Of a stretch of DNA of 64,000 nt, positions 1 through 10,649 are shown piece by piece. Within the stretch, counting starts at the first letter, position 1. Each line of letters starts with the position of its first letter. Under the pieces are notes generated by a model that was given only the letters and a program-made list of their open reading frames with translations, searched no databases and was not told where the DNA came from. This DNA is from Symbiodinium microadriaticum (taxonomy: Eukaryota; Sar; Dinophyceae; Suessiales; Symbiodiniaceae). A program made the position numbers and the translations under genes. Location of the stretch: assembly GCA_001939145.1 (NCBI GenBank), contig LSRX01000133.1:939693-1003692 (forward strand). Direction: 5' to 3'.

Positions 1-452
1 ATCCAAAAAACCCTGTCCAGAAAGCCAGGACCCAAAAAACCGTATCCGCAAAACCGTACCCAGAAAGTCGGGACAAAAAAAACCGGATCCGAAAAGGGTG
101 GTTTTTGGGGATGGTTTTTGAGACGGTCTGATACAGAATATGGTTTTTGGTACACGGATATTTAGACTACGGTTTTTTGCACATGGTTTTTTGATCACGG
201 TTTTTTGGGAACATGGTTTTTCGGATATGGATATTTTAGACTACGGTTTTCTGCACGTGGTTTTTTGTATATGGTTTTTTGGGAACATGGTTTTTCGGAT
301 CCAGTGTGAATAGGGTTTTTTGCAGACTCCAGGGTTGCATGTCGGATGCCGATATGCACTTCATAAACCTATGCCCTAACCCCTAACCCCAACAGACCCA
401 ATTCTACCTAGAAAACCTTGAAGCCCTGCAGCCCTAAACACCACTTGGGAAG

Positions 453-553
453 TCACGCGTAGTTATAACGGGGTTGTAAGCAGGGTACCTATACTTATAA
501 CCCATATTCGGGGACTTATACCCCCACTTATAACCACCCAGGAACCTCCAGGA
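453..553. repeat. MITE-like family A copy (degenerate)
   Basis: The core of family A is recognisable: a GTTATAA...GGGGTT segment, ACTTATAACCCATATTCGG, then ACTTATAACC and CCAGGAACCTCC at the right end. It resembles the better copy at 34342-34437. The left end is eroded. Confidence 0.5.
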
Positions 554-689
554 AAATACCCCAAACTCCAGAAACTTCAGAACCTTGGTGACCTTTTCTT
601 CTTGGAAGCGGGTGGCTGGCTCTGTGTGTGTGTGTGTGTATGTGTCAAGGGCTTCGGGTGTTGGGCTTAGGAAGGTTCAGGGATTCGTT

Positions 690-730
690 TAGGCCCTGTA
701 TAATTAGAAGAGGGTTTTGGGGTATATTCT
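690..730. repeat. MITE-like family B fragment
   Basis: A short stretch with GGCCCTGTATAATTAGAAGAGG followed by GTTTTGGGGTATATTCT-type sequence matches the left half of family B elements at 5987-6100 and 6919-7014. Confidence 0.4.
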
Positions 731-1017
731 CCCCCCCCTACATCCGGTGGATTTAGGCCAAGAGTTGGGGCGAAGGTTCAAGGTTGCGTGAGCAGTTCTG
801 CGATAGGCAGCCTACAACCCAAAAAGAACCAGACAAACGGCAACATGATTAAACTTTTTCCGTCCTATCCCACACAGAAGCCCACAGCCCTAAACCCTAA
901 ACCCTATATAAACCCCAAACCCTAAACCCAGTACACTTCAAAGCCTCTGCATCCTTAAAAAAAAGCCCTGCAGATTCCTTTCAATCCTGTAAAGCCCTCA
1001 CAAGCACGACAAGCACC

Positions 1018-1157
1018 CGTAATATAGTGGCCGAAAAAATATCAGAATAGCGTTTTGGGGTTCCTTACTATAATTATAGAATACTATACCTCAAAATAAT
1101 TATAGTATAAAAAACCTCAAACCCCTATTCTAATTATCAAGGGCGCTACATTATCAG
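1018..1157. repeat. MITE-like family B copy, palindromic
   Basis: The two halves are imperfect inverted copies. The left reads GTAATATAGTGGCC...GAATAGCGTTTTGGGG...ACTATAATTAT. The right, read in reverse complement, gives TAATGTAGCGCCC...GAATAGGGGTTTGAGG...ACTATAATTAT. AT-rich content and size fit a non-autonomous foldback or MITE. No coding capacity. Confidence 0.6.
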
Positions 1158-2805
1158 GTTGACACGCCTCCACTCGGCGACGCAGTCGTCGTTCACCACG
1201 CAGGCGGCCGACGGGTTTCCGTAGTGCGTGTCCGCACAGCTCCTAGGATTTCAACGGCTTGCAGTGGCCGTCTTCGGGTTGAGTGTTTAGGGCTTGGGGG
1301 TTAGGGTTTAGGGCTAAGGGTTTAGGGCTTAGGGTCTTTTACATCTGTCTTGTTCAAGGTTTGTAGATGGCTGATTCGATGACCGCTAGTGCATGAATCA
1401 ATCCCTTTTGGAGCAGACCGCCCAGTTGGCGCCGAGGTGCCAAGTTCCATCCGGGGCGAGCCGGTAGCCTCCCATAAGAACAGTAGTCATAATCACAGTG
1501 ATAGTAGAAATAGTGATAGTGATAACAGTAGTAGCAATACTACTATAATAATCATAAAAATCATACTTATAATGATAACAACACTACAGAAAAGAAGACA
1601 TTGCGGGCATAATAACGAGAAAAACAATGTTTATCAAGAAGATGATGGTGAAGAAGAGAGAATAGGGACAACGACAATAGCAAAACCAACAATACTATGG
1701 GTACTATTGCAGTGTTGCTGCACCTACAGCTACGACGGCCACGACTGCGACTCCGACGACGCCATGTATACGCAAGCATGACTAAACCCCAACTCTGCAT
1801 CCTGAACCCCAAACCCAAAATCTTAAAAACCCTTAAAATTGAACCTTGAACCCTCAACACAAAGCTCATAACCCCTGTTGCAAGCCTACACCCCCAAATA
1901 CCTCTCCCTACAGTAAACCCAGAATCGTTGACTCTCTACAGCCCTTGGCCCTGGACAGTAAACCTTCGCCGCTGCCCTGAACCCAAGACCCTTAACCACC
2001 AAACCCAACGTTTTCATCATTGCACCACCAATCCAGCAAAGCCTGGTTCAGGGTTTAAGGTTGAGGGTTCAGGGCTAAATCCTTCATCACCAAACCCTAA
2101 ATTCTTCACCCCGCAAAAAAAAAAGCCTGAACAGTCCTTGCAGTCCTTAAAGAGCCCCTGCACAGCTTCTTGAACTGTTGAAGCATAGAAAGCCGTAGAA
2201 CCTAACCTTTCAGTGCCCTAATTTGAAGGCGGTGCAAGGGCCTTCCGGCACCGGCGTGCGCGCATCGCAGTCTGCGGTTTTTCCCAGGCCCCACAGAAGG
2301 GTGCTTGGGGGTTAGGGTTTTAAGGCTTGGCTTAGGGTTCAAGGGCTTAGGGTTAGGGTTAAAGTTTGGGGTTTAAGGTTTAGCGCCCAGGGTTCAATGG
2401 CCTAGGGCCTGGAATTTAGGGTATTAGGGTGGTGAAATGTTTTGGATTAAGGCTTTTGGATGTTCGGATTTTGGCGAGCGCTTTAGTTTTCCTGGGTGGG
2501 TTAAGCTGTTGGGGCTCGTGTCTGAGAATTCGGATTTCCACGCCGAGGGTCTGGGGTTTCTGGGTTCAGCATCACGGGTTTAAGGCTCACTACAGGTGGG
2601 GAGTTTAGGGTATATAGGGCTTCTATAAGGCGTCTATAAGGTAGATAGACCTTCTATAAGGCTCCTATAGGTCCTATAACGGTCACTGCCCACCTGAAAA
2701 TGTCCTAATATTTTGAAGCTATGGATTTAAGGCTTGGGGTTTCGCGATTCACGGTTTCAAGGTCTGGCTCCCTGCCCCGTTTCATGGGAGCTCAGTAGTA
2801 CGTGG

Positions 2806-2880
2806 AGGTTCATGTTGTTTTTATAAGGGGTATAAGTCCCCTTATATGGGTTATAAGAAAAGTTAACCCCATTTATATCC
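2806..2880. repeat. MITE-like family A copy (partial)
   Basis: TGGAGGTTCATG at the left is followed by ATAAGGGGTATAAGTCCCCTTATATGGGTTATAAG and ACCCCATTTATA-type sequence, the conserved order in family A. The right inverted repeat is missing. Confidence 0.5.
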
Positions 2881-3196
2881 TAAGCCCGCGCCCAAAGCGT
2901 AAACTTTCTAAAAAGGACATAAACTCAATCCTCAAGATTAGGGTTTAGGGGTATAGGCTTTAGGGTTTAGCTAAACCCCAAAACCCAAAAAGAGAACCCC
3001 AAACCCTAAACCCCAAACCCCAAAACCCTAAAAAAAGAAGCCTAAACCCTAAACCCCAAAACCCTAAAAAAAGAACCCTAAACCCTAAACCCCAATCCCC
3101 AAAAGGAGCCCTCTTGTCCGAGGCAAAGGGCTCGGCAAACACACGGGCATGGACCAGTTCAAAGGCTCGAAGGGGTCCGTGTTGCCATCCTTAGGT

Positions 3197-3380
3197 GGGG
3201 TAGTTCTCTAAATGAGGGCTTTAGGGTTTAGGGCTTTTAGGGCTTTTGGGGTTTAGGGTTTAGGGTTTAGGGCTTAGGGTTTAGGGTGTAGGGTTTAGGG
3301 CTTTTAGGGTTTAGGGTTTAGGGTGTCCCTTTTAAGTCCCCAATATAGCACTGCACTTGATTGAAAGGCCCCTAAGAGGG
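3197..3380. repeat. MITE-like family C copy interrupted by TTTAGGG repeats
   Basis: The left end GGGTAGTTCTCTAAAT (about 3198-3213) and the interior/right part (TGTCCC...CCAATATAGCACTGCAC...GGACCCTAATGA-type sequence, about 3328-3376) match the intact copies at 37761-37847 and 63092-63190. Between them sits about 110 bp of TTTAGGG-type repeat that those copies lack. I read this as a telomere-like tract inserted into an older element. Confidence 0.5.
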
Positions 3381-5986
3381 ACCCTAATGAGGGTTTGAGG
3401 GTTGGGGGTTTAAGATTCAGGGTTTAGGGTTTCGAGCTTGGGTTTGAGGGTTATAGGCCTTCTGTCCCCAGGGTTTAGGGCCCAGGGTTTCGGGCTTGGG
3501 TTTAGGATTTAGGGCTCAGTTTACAGGGTTTGGGTGGCGTCGGACGCCCGGGGCCTGGGCTTGTTGCAGTGGAAGTCTTTGTGCCAAGAATGCCTGGCAC
3601 GTCCTCTTGACGATGACTGCATGGTGCTCCCTGGGTTTAGCAGTATGTTTTCGAGGGAAACACATAAGGACATGGCCCAAGCAAAACACTGCAGTCGGAA
3701 CCTTAAACCCTAAACCCTAAACCCTCAGACCCTAAACCCCAAACCCCAAAAAGTCATAACAGTCTAAGAACCAAAACCCGCTTTCGAAACTCACGCCAAA
3801 CCATTGCCGGCTCAGCTTCTCGGAGCCCCCAAAGCCCTCAACCCTAAATCCCTTCACCTGCAACCCCAAACCCAAAAACCAAAAGCCCTCAGCGCAACCC
3901 TAAAACTCCTAAACCCTTAACCCCAAACCCCCAAACCCAAAACACAAAAAGCCCTTAACCCCAAACAACCAAACCCAAAAGCTCTCAACCCTAAACCCCA
4001 GAACCCAACACACAAAAGCCCGAAACCCTAAACCCCCACACCCAACACAAGCCCAAAAGTTCTCAACCCTAAACCGCCAAAACCCAACACAAAAGCCTGA
4101 AACCCTAAACCCCAAAAGCCCGAAACCCCTGGCCCAGGCCCCCCGGAGCTGGAGCTGGGCGCAAGGCGGGGCAAAAGGCGGTGGTCGCCACCCCGGCCTG
4201 GTCTTGGAAAGGCTGGGCTTGGGGGGATTTTGGGGGTTTGGGGTCGAGGGTCTTCGGGTTAGGGGGGCTTGGGGTTTAGGGTTGGGAAAGGCTAGATTGA
4301 GGGATTTTGGGGTTTGGGGTAGAGGGATTGGGGGATTTTGGGGTTTGGGGTGTAGGGTTTTTTAGGGTTTAGGGTTTAGGGGGGTTTGGGGTTCAGGGTT
4401 CAGGGTTTAGGGTTTAGGGGGGGTTTGGGGTTTGGGGTCTGGGTTTGGGGTTTAGGGGGGCTTGGGGTTTAGGGTCTAGGGTTTAGGGGGGTTTGGGGTT
4501 TGGGGTTTAGGGTCTAGGGTTTAGGGGAGGTTGGGGGTTTTAGGGTCTAAGGCTTTGGGGGTTTAGGGTTTAGGGTCATGTTCACCTAGGATTTGCGGCT
4601 TGCGGATGAGGGTGTGGGATTTGGGCATCAGCAGTAGTCTGGGTTTTTGATCATCTTACAGGCTTGCATACAGACCCTAGGCACGATATGGACTGCATGT
4701 GGATGGCATCAGGCCTCGTCGGATGTCAAAGGACGCTTGCAAGAGGGTAGCGCAGTTGCAGTGCTTGCAGCAAGCCCTTAACATCGAGGACCGGACCTAG
4801 ATGGCATACAAACAAGCATTGAGGCATCTGTCTTGGTGTTGTGCAGCGTCTTGGCTGCTCCAAGAGCAATCGAACAAGACCCCAGACCTCCAGAAACTCG
4901 TGGTATGCTTCGCCGCAGCATAGGCTCTGTATTAATAGGGCCTAGAGCTAGGTGGTGGAGGGGCTTGGCCCGAATCGAAACCCCTATGCGCAGAAGTCCG
5001 TCTGGCTGCCAGCGATAGGAATTGAGGCCTCGCCTTGCTAACTTGCATTCCAAGCGGCGTAAGAGGGAGAATTACAACCCAAGTCGCAGGTCGTGCCGCC
5101 CATGACCTTCCGAGGCTTTCGAGTCGGGGTCAGCATGTTACTTTTGTTAGGAACAATGTGCTTCTGCAGCCAGTGGGGCTGGGAAGATTATAGTTAAATC
5201 TTTAAGGTGCAGGGTCCGTGTCTACAGGGGCACAGCGGGGGTAGGCAAGATGTTGAAGGATGCTACAAATCTACACGTCGGTTGGCTTGGCTCGAGTGCG
5301 ACCGAAACCCTAAGCACCAAATCCTTAAGCGTAAACTTTCCGCGAAGCCTTAAACCCAAAAACCCGAAACCCCACCTAAAAACCCCCTGAACGCGGAAAC
5401 CTGGGCCGCAAACCCTGAACCCCGAACCCTCAAACGCGGGACTGCCAACCACAGGGTGCGGTGCTTTGTAGCTTTATTCAGGAGGGGGCTTGGGGTTCGG
5501 AGCTCAGGGTCTTAAGGTGGCGATATACTTGTCATCTGGGCTAGGATATAAATCAGGAAGAGACACCCTGTTCAAATGTTGTGAAACTGAGGGTCAAAGC
5601 GGGAGGCTTCCAGCGTTAAGGGCACAACCTTCAACCCCACCCCTAAACCCTAAGCTCTAAGCCCTAAACCCTAAACCCTAAGCCCAAAAAAAGCCGAGAA
5701 GATCTGAAACCTCTGCTTCCTGGGCATCTAGGGCGCGAGCCACGTAACAAGTCGACAAATTCAGCATGCAAAGATCTACCTCGGTGTAGGAACAGCTTCA
5801 GGGGTTAGGGTTTAGGGTTTAAGGTTTAGGGTTTAGGGTTTAAGGTTTAGGGTTTAGGTTTTAGGGTTTGGTGGCTTTGGAGTTCGAGTTTTTGGTTGAG
5901 GGCTACTAGGAAGGGATGAGAGGAGTCGCGGAACTCAGGTGTGGAATCTGGGTCTTGGTGCTGCCGGCTGTAAGATGTAGGACGAT

Positions 5987-6100
5987 TGATGTAATATAGG
6001 GGCCTTAATAATTAGAGTTGGGGTTTTGGTGTATATGAAACTACAACTATAGTAAGGAACCCTAGGAAAAGTATTGGTAAGCATTTAGGCCCCTACATCA
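5987..6100. repeat. MITE-like family B copy with terminal inverted repeats
   Basis: The element begins TGATGTAATATAGGGGCC and ends GGCCCCTACATCA, an imperfect terminal inverted repeat. The interior carries AATAATTAGAGTTGGGGTTTTGG and ACTATAGTAAGGAACCCTA, both recurring in other family B copies. About 114 bp, non-coding, so probably non-autonomous. Confidence 0.6.
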
Positions 6101-6227
6101 AGCATGGCACATCGAACTCCTGCGAACCCAAATCCTGAATCCTACATGCCACAACCAACCCTGGCTGAAAAACATGCGCCTTGTCTGCACTTGGGGGGTT
6201 TTCTGACTGAGTTTCGGAGAAAGCGAG

Positions 6228-6305
6228 TAGTTTAGGGGCCCTTTTAACTAGAATGGGGTTTGGGGTACATTCTAGTATAGCTATAGTAAGGAACCCTTGG
6301 GGATA
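6228..6305. repeat. MITE-like family B copy (partial)
   Basis: AGGGGCCCTTTTAACTAGAA, then GGGTTTGGGGTACATTCTAG and CTATAGTAAGGAACCCTT, give the left half and centre of family B. The closing inverted repeat is not present. Confidence 0.45.
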
Positions 6306-6918
6306 TAGCGGTAGCACAGATCCAAACCCCAAAAGCCCCAAACCTCTGGGAGACTAGATCTGTTTAACTTACGCACTGAAAAACCCCTGTCTCTGTCGCT
6401 TGCTTGCATGGCTGAATATCATTTCGTCCGGAGAGCTTTGGATCTGAGACTTTTGAATTTTAGGGTGTTGGGTTAAGGGTTTAGAAGAGGTTTTGACGGT
6501 TTTGAGGTAAGGTTAGAGTTTAGAGTGTAGAGGTTTAGGGGTTCAGGGATTTAGTGTTTCGGGAGAACCTTGCCAATCTAAGAGCTTGGGAAATGCACAG
6601 CGACTTCTACGGAATGCCTCCCTCGCATGATTGCCTGTCGCGATGCACTATCTCAGAAACCCAGAGACCTTATAAATACTACCGTCCGTGAGCCCTAAAC
6701 CCTAACAACCTTGCTTATGCCCTAAACCCTAACCCTACGACAGCCGTAAGCTCTAGATCCATAATAGCCTAAGCCCTAGACCAGAAACTCGAAAACTCTC
6801 AAACCATGACAAACCAGCTCAACCCACAACCCAACAAAAACAGCACAAAAGCACGACGGCGATGCACAAAATCCTGAAGCCCAAAAGCCTGAAGGTTTTA
6901 GGGCCCAGGCTCGAGGAC

Positions 6919-7014
6919 TTAATGTAGGGGCCTCGAAGAAATTAGATTAGGGTTTTGGGCTCCTTTTAGAGTATAATCACGACAAGGAACTCTACGGAAT
7001 AATATTGGTAACTT
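6919..7014. repeat. MITE-like family B copy (partial)
   Basis: AATGTAGGGGCCT opens the copy, followed by AATTAGATTAGGGTTTTGGG and GACAAGGAACTCTACGGAAT. It aligns by eye with 5987-6100 over most of its length but lacks a clear right terminus. Confidence 0.5.
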
Positions 7015-7263
7015 TTGAAGCTTCCATATTGCGCTTGTTGTGGTTCAAGACTTCGGGGTTTAGGGTTCAGTATTCCCTTGGGTTTCAGGGCTTAGTAGGG
7101 TTCAGGGATAACCCTAAACCCCAAACCCCAAACCTTGACAGCTTCCTAAGCAGATTCGGGCTCCGCACGTCGAAAGGAGCCATGCAATGCACCTTCGATT
7201 TGGGGGCCCCAGGGACTCCAATAGGGTTTAGGGTTTAGGGTTTAGGGTTTAGGGTTTAGGGTT

Positions 7264-7477
7264 TGCAAGTTAAACTTGTGTCCCTCACTCACTGTGCCGA
7301 TGCTGCAGGAAGATCGCGACCAACGCAGCTTTGAGAAGGATCAAAAGTGGGCCGACCAGGTGGGCCCGCAGGACTTGTAGCTCCGTTAGCATCCGAGCCA
7401 TATCGTTCTGCACTGCCCATCCCGCCTTACCTTCGAAGCCTGGGAATTGTGAGCTACAACATCTGCTACCACTTTCA
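7264..7477 (+). repeat. 5' LTR of copia element
   Basis: 214 bp starting TGCAAGTTAAAC and ending CACTTTCA, with TG/CA termini. Repeated without visible difference at 15721-15934. An apparent longer Gag reading frame begins inside it (7347) but is probably not the real start. Confidence 0.93.
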
Positions 7478-7492
7478 TGGTAGCGGAGCCTG
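7478..7492 (+). promoter_or_regulatory. Primer-binding site of copia element
   Basis: TGGTAGCGGAGCCTG lies directly after the 5' LTR. TGGTA...GAGCC resembles the initiator-methionine tRNA-type primer sites common in copia elements. The tRNA identity is inferred because no tRNA gene of this organism is in the window. Confidence 0.7.
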
Positions 7493-7565
7493 CCTAAGGA
7501 GGCAGGTTCCGGGAGATCCGGGGCATATTGGCTCCAGTGGAACAGCGCGTGAAACTGGAGATAAG

Positions 7566-9548
7566 ATGAGTGGAAGTGCAGATGCAGTTGCAGCCACAAC
7601 GGGGCGCACAAAGGATGGCATCCCCACCTGGGGTGGAGAAGCCAGCTCTTTTGTGCAGTATGAAGAGGCTGCTCTCCTATGGGAGCAATCGCTGACGTGG
7701 GAGAAAAGATACACTGCGGGGCCCAAGTTGGTGCAAGAGCTGACAGGAGCGGCGAGAAGGCTCGTGTCTGGCCAACCAGCGGGTTGGGTGGCTTTCAGGG
7801 GTGGCGTCACCACTCTGATGGACCACCTGCGCTTGGCTTTGGGGAAGCCACGCGTCAATGAAGTGACCGACTTGCTGGCGACGTACTTCAAAGGGACACG
7901 CCGTAAGCCTCAGGAAACCATGAATGATTACATCACAAGAAAGACCGAGGCTTACATGAGGGCCAGCCAAGCACTACGTCGAGTACAACCTCACTACGAA
8001 CGTGGAGGAGCCCGCCCTGCAGGAGAAGATCGCCCATGGCAGCGAAGGTTGAGTGATGATTACTCATCCCGAACCTGGTCGCGCCAATGGACACAAGAGG
8101 AAAATCCTCACGAGGATGATGCCGCCACGGCAACCGAGGCAGAGGCTACAACGGAAACTACCACGACAAGAGCCTCGACTGAGCCGGACCGCCAGCTCAC
8201 GCAATGGAACACGGGATGGAGCAGCTGGCAGTGGGGAAACCACTGGGGAAACGAGTGGGGAAACCAATGGGGAAACCAGTGGGGAAACCAGTGGGGGCCA
8301 TCATCTTGGAGCAGAACATCCACAGGATCTACGTCGTCTAACCAAGGTGACCACCACCAGGAGTTGTTGCCACAGTTCATCCAAGGATGGTACTTGTTGG
8401 TCGATGCCAATTTGGACTCCAACGAGCGCAATCTGGTGATGACGGCCTTGTCCGGGAACTTCGATCCTCTCCGAGTGGCTCAGGAGCTTCGCAACCAGTT
8501 CTCAGAGCACGACGTGAAACGACGAGACAGTGCTCGCCGCTACCAGAGCTACATCGGCGAGGCCATGGACTTTGACGACGATGATGATGAGGCCCACCCC
8601 GAGGCGGTAACCAGCGAGCTTCAGAATGAGGGGATGTCCGAGGAGGGCATCGCGATGGTCGTGGACGCCGAGCACTTGGCGCAGGAAGCCATGGCCACCA
8701 TGTTCAATGCTAGAAGGACCCTCCGAGAAGCCCGACAAAAGCAACACCAAGTTAAGCAGAACCGCAAGTACTACCAGTCCAACCAAGGCTCGGGCCGCAG
8801 CACCTCCTCGACGACTTCAGGCTCACGACCTCGAGATGACAGCCAGATTGAATGCCTACGTTGCGGGGTCAAGGGGCATCGAGTGGCACAGTGCCCCCAC
8901 AAGCCTCTTGGAGAAATGAAAGGCCAGTCCCACCTCGCCGAGGAGACCGAACCCGAGAAGCAGCAGGCCCCTTTCGTGTGCTACACCACCTCCATCGCCG
9001 GCTATGTGAACGACGCCGAGAACCAGGCCGCTCTCAGTGCCACCGAGAGCACCCTCACGACAGCAGAAGCCGTGCGCCGCGGCATGGCAGTCCTGGATGG
9101 TGGGGCCACTCAGACAATAGGGTCTGTGGCGGCCGTCGAGGCCGTCATGAAGGGCAACCAAGAGAGGCGAGGCCACTCCGGTCTCAAGGGAGTGGACAAC
9201 CGCTCTCCCCCAGTGTTCTCCTTTGGGAACTCCACCGAGAATCGTTGCCTCAGCACAGCCCGTCTTCAAGTACTTGCTGGAGGTGTTCCTGGCGAGATGC
9301 AGATCCACACCCTCGAGGATGGAGAGAGCCCCATCTTGATGAGCATCGAGACGTTGAGAAAAGTTGGGGCAGTGATCGATTTTGCCGCAGACCTCGCCGT
9401 TTTCAGGAACATCAATCCCTACCGCGTTGTGAAGCTGCTCAGGGGAAAGTCAGGCCACCAACTTTTGCCTTTAACCGAGGACTGGCTACTGAACTCTGTA
9501 GCCGTCTCGCAGCCTGTGCCTGGCCTAACGGCCTACCTTGAGCATTAG
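7566..9548 (+). CDS. gag: Gag with zinc knuckle and aspartic-protease motif
   Basis: 660 residues from the ATG at 7566, chosen because the frame upstream runs into the LTR and primer site. The N-terminal third is a helical Gag-like region (W-E-Q-S, G-A-A-R-R-L-V motifs). Around residues 223-244 a 12-bp direct repeat encodes W-G-N-Q/H/E units, a low-complexity aromatic tract. A CX2CX4HX4C zinc knuckle lies at residues 430-443 (C-L-R-C-G-V-K-G-H), expected to bind the RNA genome. Near residue 511, L-D-G-G-A-T matches the D-S/T-G-A active-site position of copia proteases with glycine in the second place. It would form the cytoplasmic particle and process polyproteins. The ORF ends with a stop, so Pol is not a simple read-through product. 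Family is clear; the protease boundary is not. Confidence 0.88.
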   Translation: MSGSADAVAATTGRTKDGIPTWGGEASSFVQYEEAALLWEQSLTWEKRYTAGPKLVQELTGAARRLVSGQPAGWVAFRGGVTTLMDHLRLALGKPRVNEVTDLLATYFKGTRRKPQETMNDYITRKTEAYMRASQALRRVQPHYERGGARPAGEDRPWQRRLSDDYSSRTWSRQWTQEENPHEDDAATATEAEATTETTTTRASTEPDRQLTQWNTGWSSWQWGNHWGNEWGNQWGNQWGNQWGPSSWSRTSTGSTSSNQGDHHQELLPQFIQGWYLLVDANLDSNERNLVMTALSGNFDPLRVAQELRNQFSEHDVKRRDSARRYQSYIGEAMDFDDDDDEAHPEAVTSELQNEGMSEEGIAMVVDAEHLAQEAMATMFNARRTLREARQKQHQVKQNRKYYQSNQGSGRSTSSTTSGSRPRDDSQIECLRCGVKGHRVAQCPHKPLGEMKGQSHLAEETEPEKQQAPFVCYTTSIAGYVNDAENQAALSATESTLTTAEAVRRGMAVLDGGATQTIGSVAAVEAVMKGNQERRGHSGLKGVDNRSPPVFSFGNSTENRCLSTARLQVLAGGVPGEMQIHTLEDGESPILMSIETLRKVGAVIDFAADLAVFRNINPYRVVKLLRGKSGHQLLPLTEDWLLNSVAVSQPVPGLTAYLEH

Positions 9549-9837
9549 GGACAGCACCTTCCTGTTTCTGGCCCTGAAGAAAACAGGAAGGACCTCAGTA
9601 GATCAGGGATTTTGTCAGCTGACACTGTTGCTGCTTGTCACTCTGGGGGTGAGGGGTGTAAAGTTAGTTACGGGGTCAGGTTTGGGGTTGAAGAAACAAT
9701 CTTGGGACAGTCCGGAAGCCAGTGCTGTGGAAGCTCAGAGAATCGCCTACATCCTGCTAGCGTTGCACCTGACTGTGACCATTGCAGCAATCCAAGCTCA
9801 GAACGTAGAGTACCAGCACACCCGTTGCTTCCGCAGG

Positions 9838-10647
9838 ATGGATCGCCTGACCCAGCCGCAGATGATCCTCAGCCTTCGCAGCTGTGGAGAAGAGCCACCA
9901 AAAGGATGGACCAAGGTCCAGCTTCTGGCCCGCCTTCGCGAGCTGGAAGCCTCGGGCGAGATCACCGCGCCACCCACCAAGAAGGAGAAGACGCCCTTGG
10001 AAGAGGCGGTGAGTGCGCTCAACAAGGCTGGCTCTCGCAAAGCACTGTTGCAGAAGTTTGTGGAGACCGAGTGCGGCATCAAGATCACCGGCAACGAGAC
10101 GATGAACGTGTTGCAGCAAAAAGCGATGGTGCACCTGTTGGCCACAGTGGAGGCCACCGGGAAGGACGTGATGGGTTTTGGAAAATACTCCACCCAGACC
10201 TACCAGACGGTGAAGGACAACGATCCTCGCTACTGCGAATGGGCAGTGGTGACTGCCAAGGAGGGCCAATGCTCGGACTACCTGAAAAGGTTCGCGACCT
10301 GGTTGGAGACCAGCCCGTCCGAGGCTGCGGCAAGCGTGGCAGCACCCAAAGCGAAGATCAACGTGGCGGACATTGTGGCAAAGGAGAAGATGATGAAGAA
10401 GGAGAAGGGGTACACCAAGCTCAGCACGGAGGAACCCGCGACGGGCCCGGCGAAGACGACCGTGGGCCACACTACACCGACGACGGCGACATCTACGAGT
10501 TCGGACCATATGGTGCAACAGCTCGTCCTTGCGGTGTCGAGCCTGGCCCAGGAGGTGCAGGCCTTGAAGGACGACAAGAGTTCCCAGCCACGGAAGAAGA
10601 TCACCAAGCCCGACGAGGTGATGAGCCAGGACCAGGACGGGAACTAA
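9838..10647 (+). CDS. Extra retrotransposon ORF with SAP-like and ExoX-C-like segments
   Basis: 269 residues from the first ATG in this frame, which is +1 relative to gag and pol. Residues 4-40 (L-T-Q-P-Q-M-I-L-S-L...K-G-W-T-K-V-Q-L-L-A-R-L) resemble a SAP-type DNA-binding helix-extended-helix. Around residues 110-155, G-K-Y-S-T-Q-T-Y-Q-T-V and P-R-Y-C-E-W-A-V with L-K-R-F-A-T-W-L resemble the small C-terminal domain seen on ExoX-like exonucleases. The tail is Lys/Thr-rich, then predicted coiled coil. The stop TAA is followed two bases later by the Pol ATG, suggesting reinitiation or coupled translation. Canonical copia elements have no such ORF. Function is unknown; nucleic-acid handling is an inference. 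The frame used by gag/pol is also free of stops across this whole ORF. Confidence 0.65.
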   Translation: MDRLTQPQMILSLRSCGEEPPKGWTKVQLLARLRELEASGEITAPPTKKEKTPLEEAVSALNKAGSRKALLQKFVETECGIKITGNETMNVLQQKAMVHLLATVEATGKDVMGFGKYSTQTYQTVKDNDPRYCEWAVVTAKEGQCSDYLKRFATWLETSPSEAAASVAAPKAKINVADIVAKEKMMKKEKGYTKLSTEEPATGPAKTTVGHTTPTTATSTSSDHMVQQLVLAVSSLAQEVQALKDDKSSQPRKKITKPDEVMSQDQDGN

Positions 10648-10649
10648 GC

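Larger units (their letters stand above)
1..7263. other. Gene-poor region of degenerate telomere-like repeats
   Basis: I see no convincing protein-coding gene here. The stretch is dominated by imperfect TTTAGGG (for example 2286-2450, 3225-3330, 4220-4580, 5800-5880, 7220-7263) and CCCTAAA (for example 2975-3095, 3700-3730, 3840-4130, 5640-5690) in alternating orientation, mixed with G/T-rich or C/A-rich drift of the same heptamer. Short ORFs here translate to repetitive G-F-R-V or L-N-P-K-P strings, which is the heptamer read as protein. A (GT)n run lies near 620-645. Small palindromic elements are listed separately. Confidence 0.8.

Noticed and set aside
1389..1781. 130-residue Asn/Ser-rich ORF
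   Set aside because: Derived from imperfect AGTGATAAC-type repeats; a similar ORF exists on the opposite strand.
9612..10649. N-terminal extension of Pol from 9612
   Set aside because: The translation is Gly/Arg/Asp-rich shadow of the +1 ORF, and a good ATG follows at 10650.
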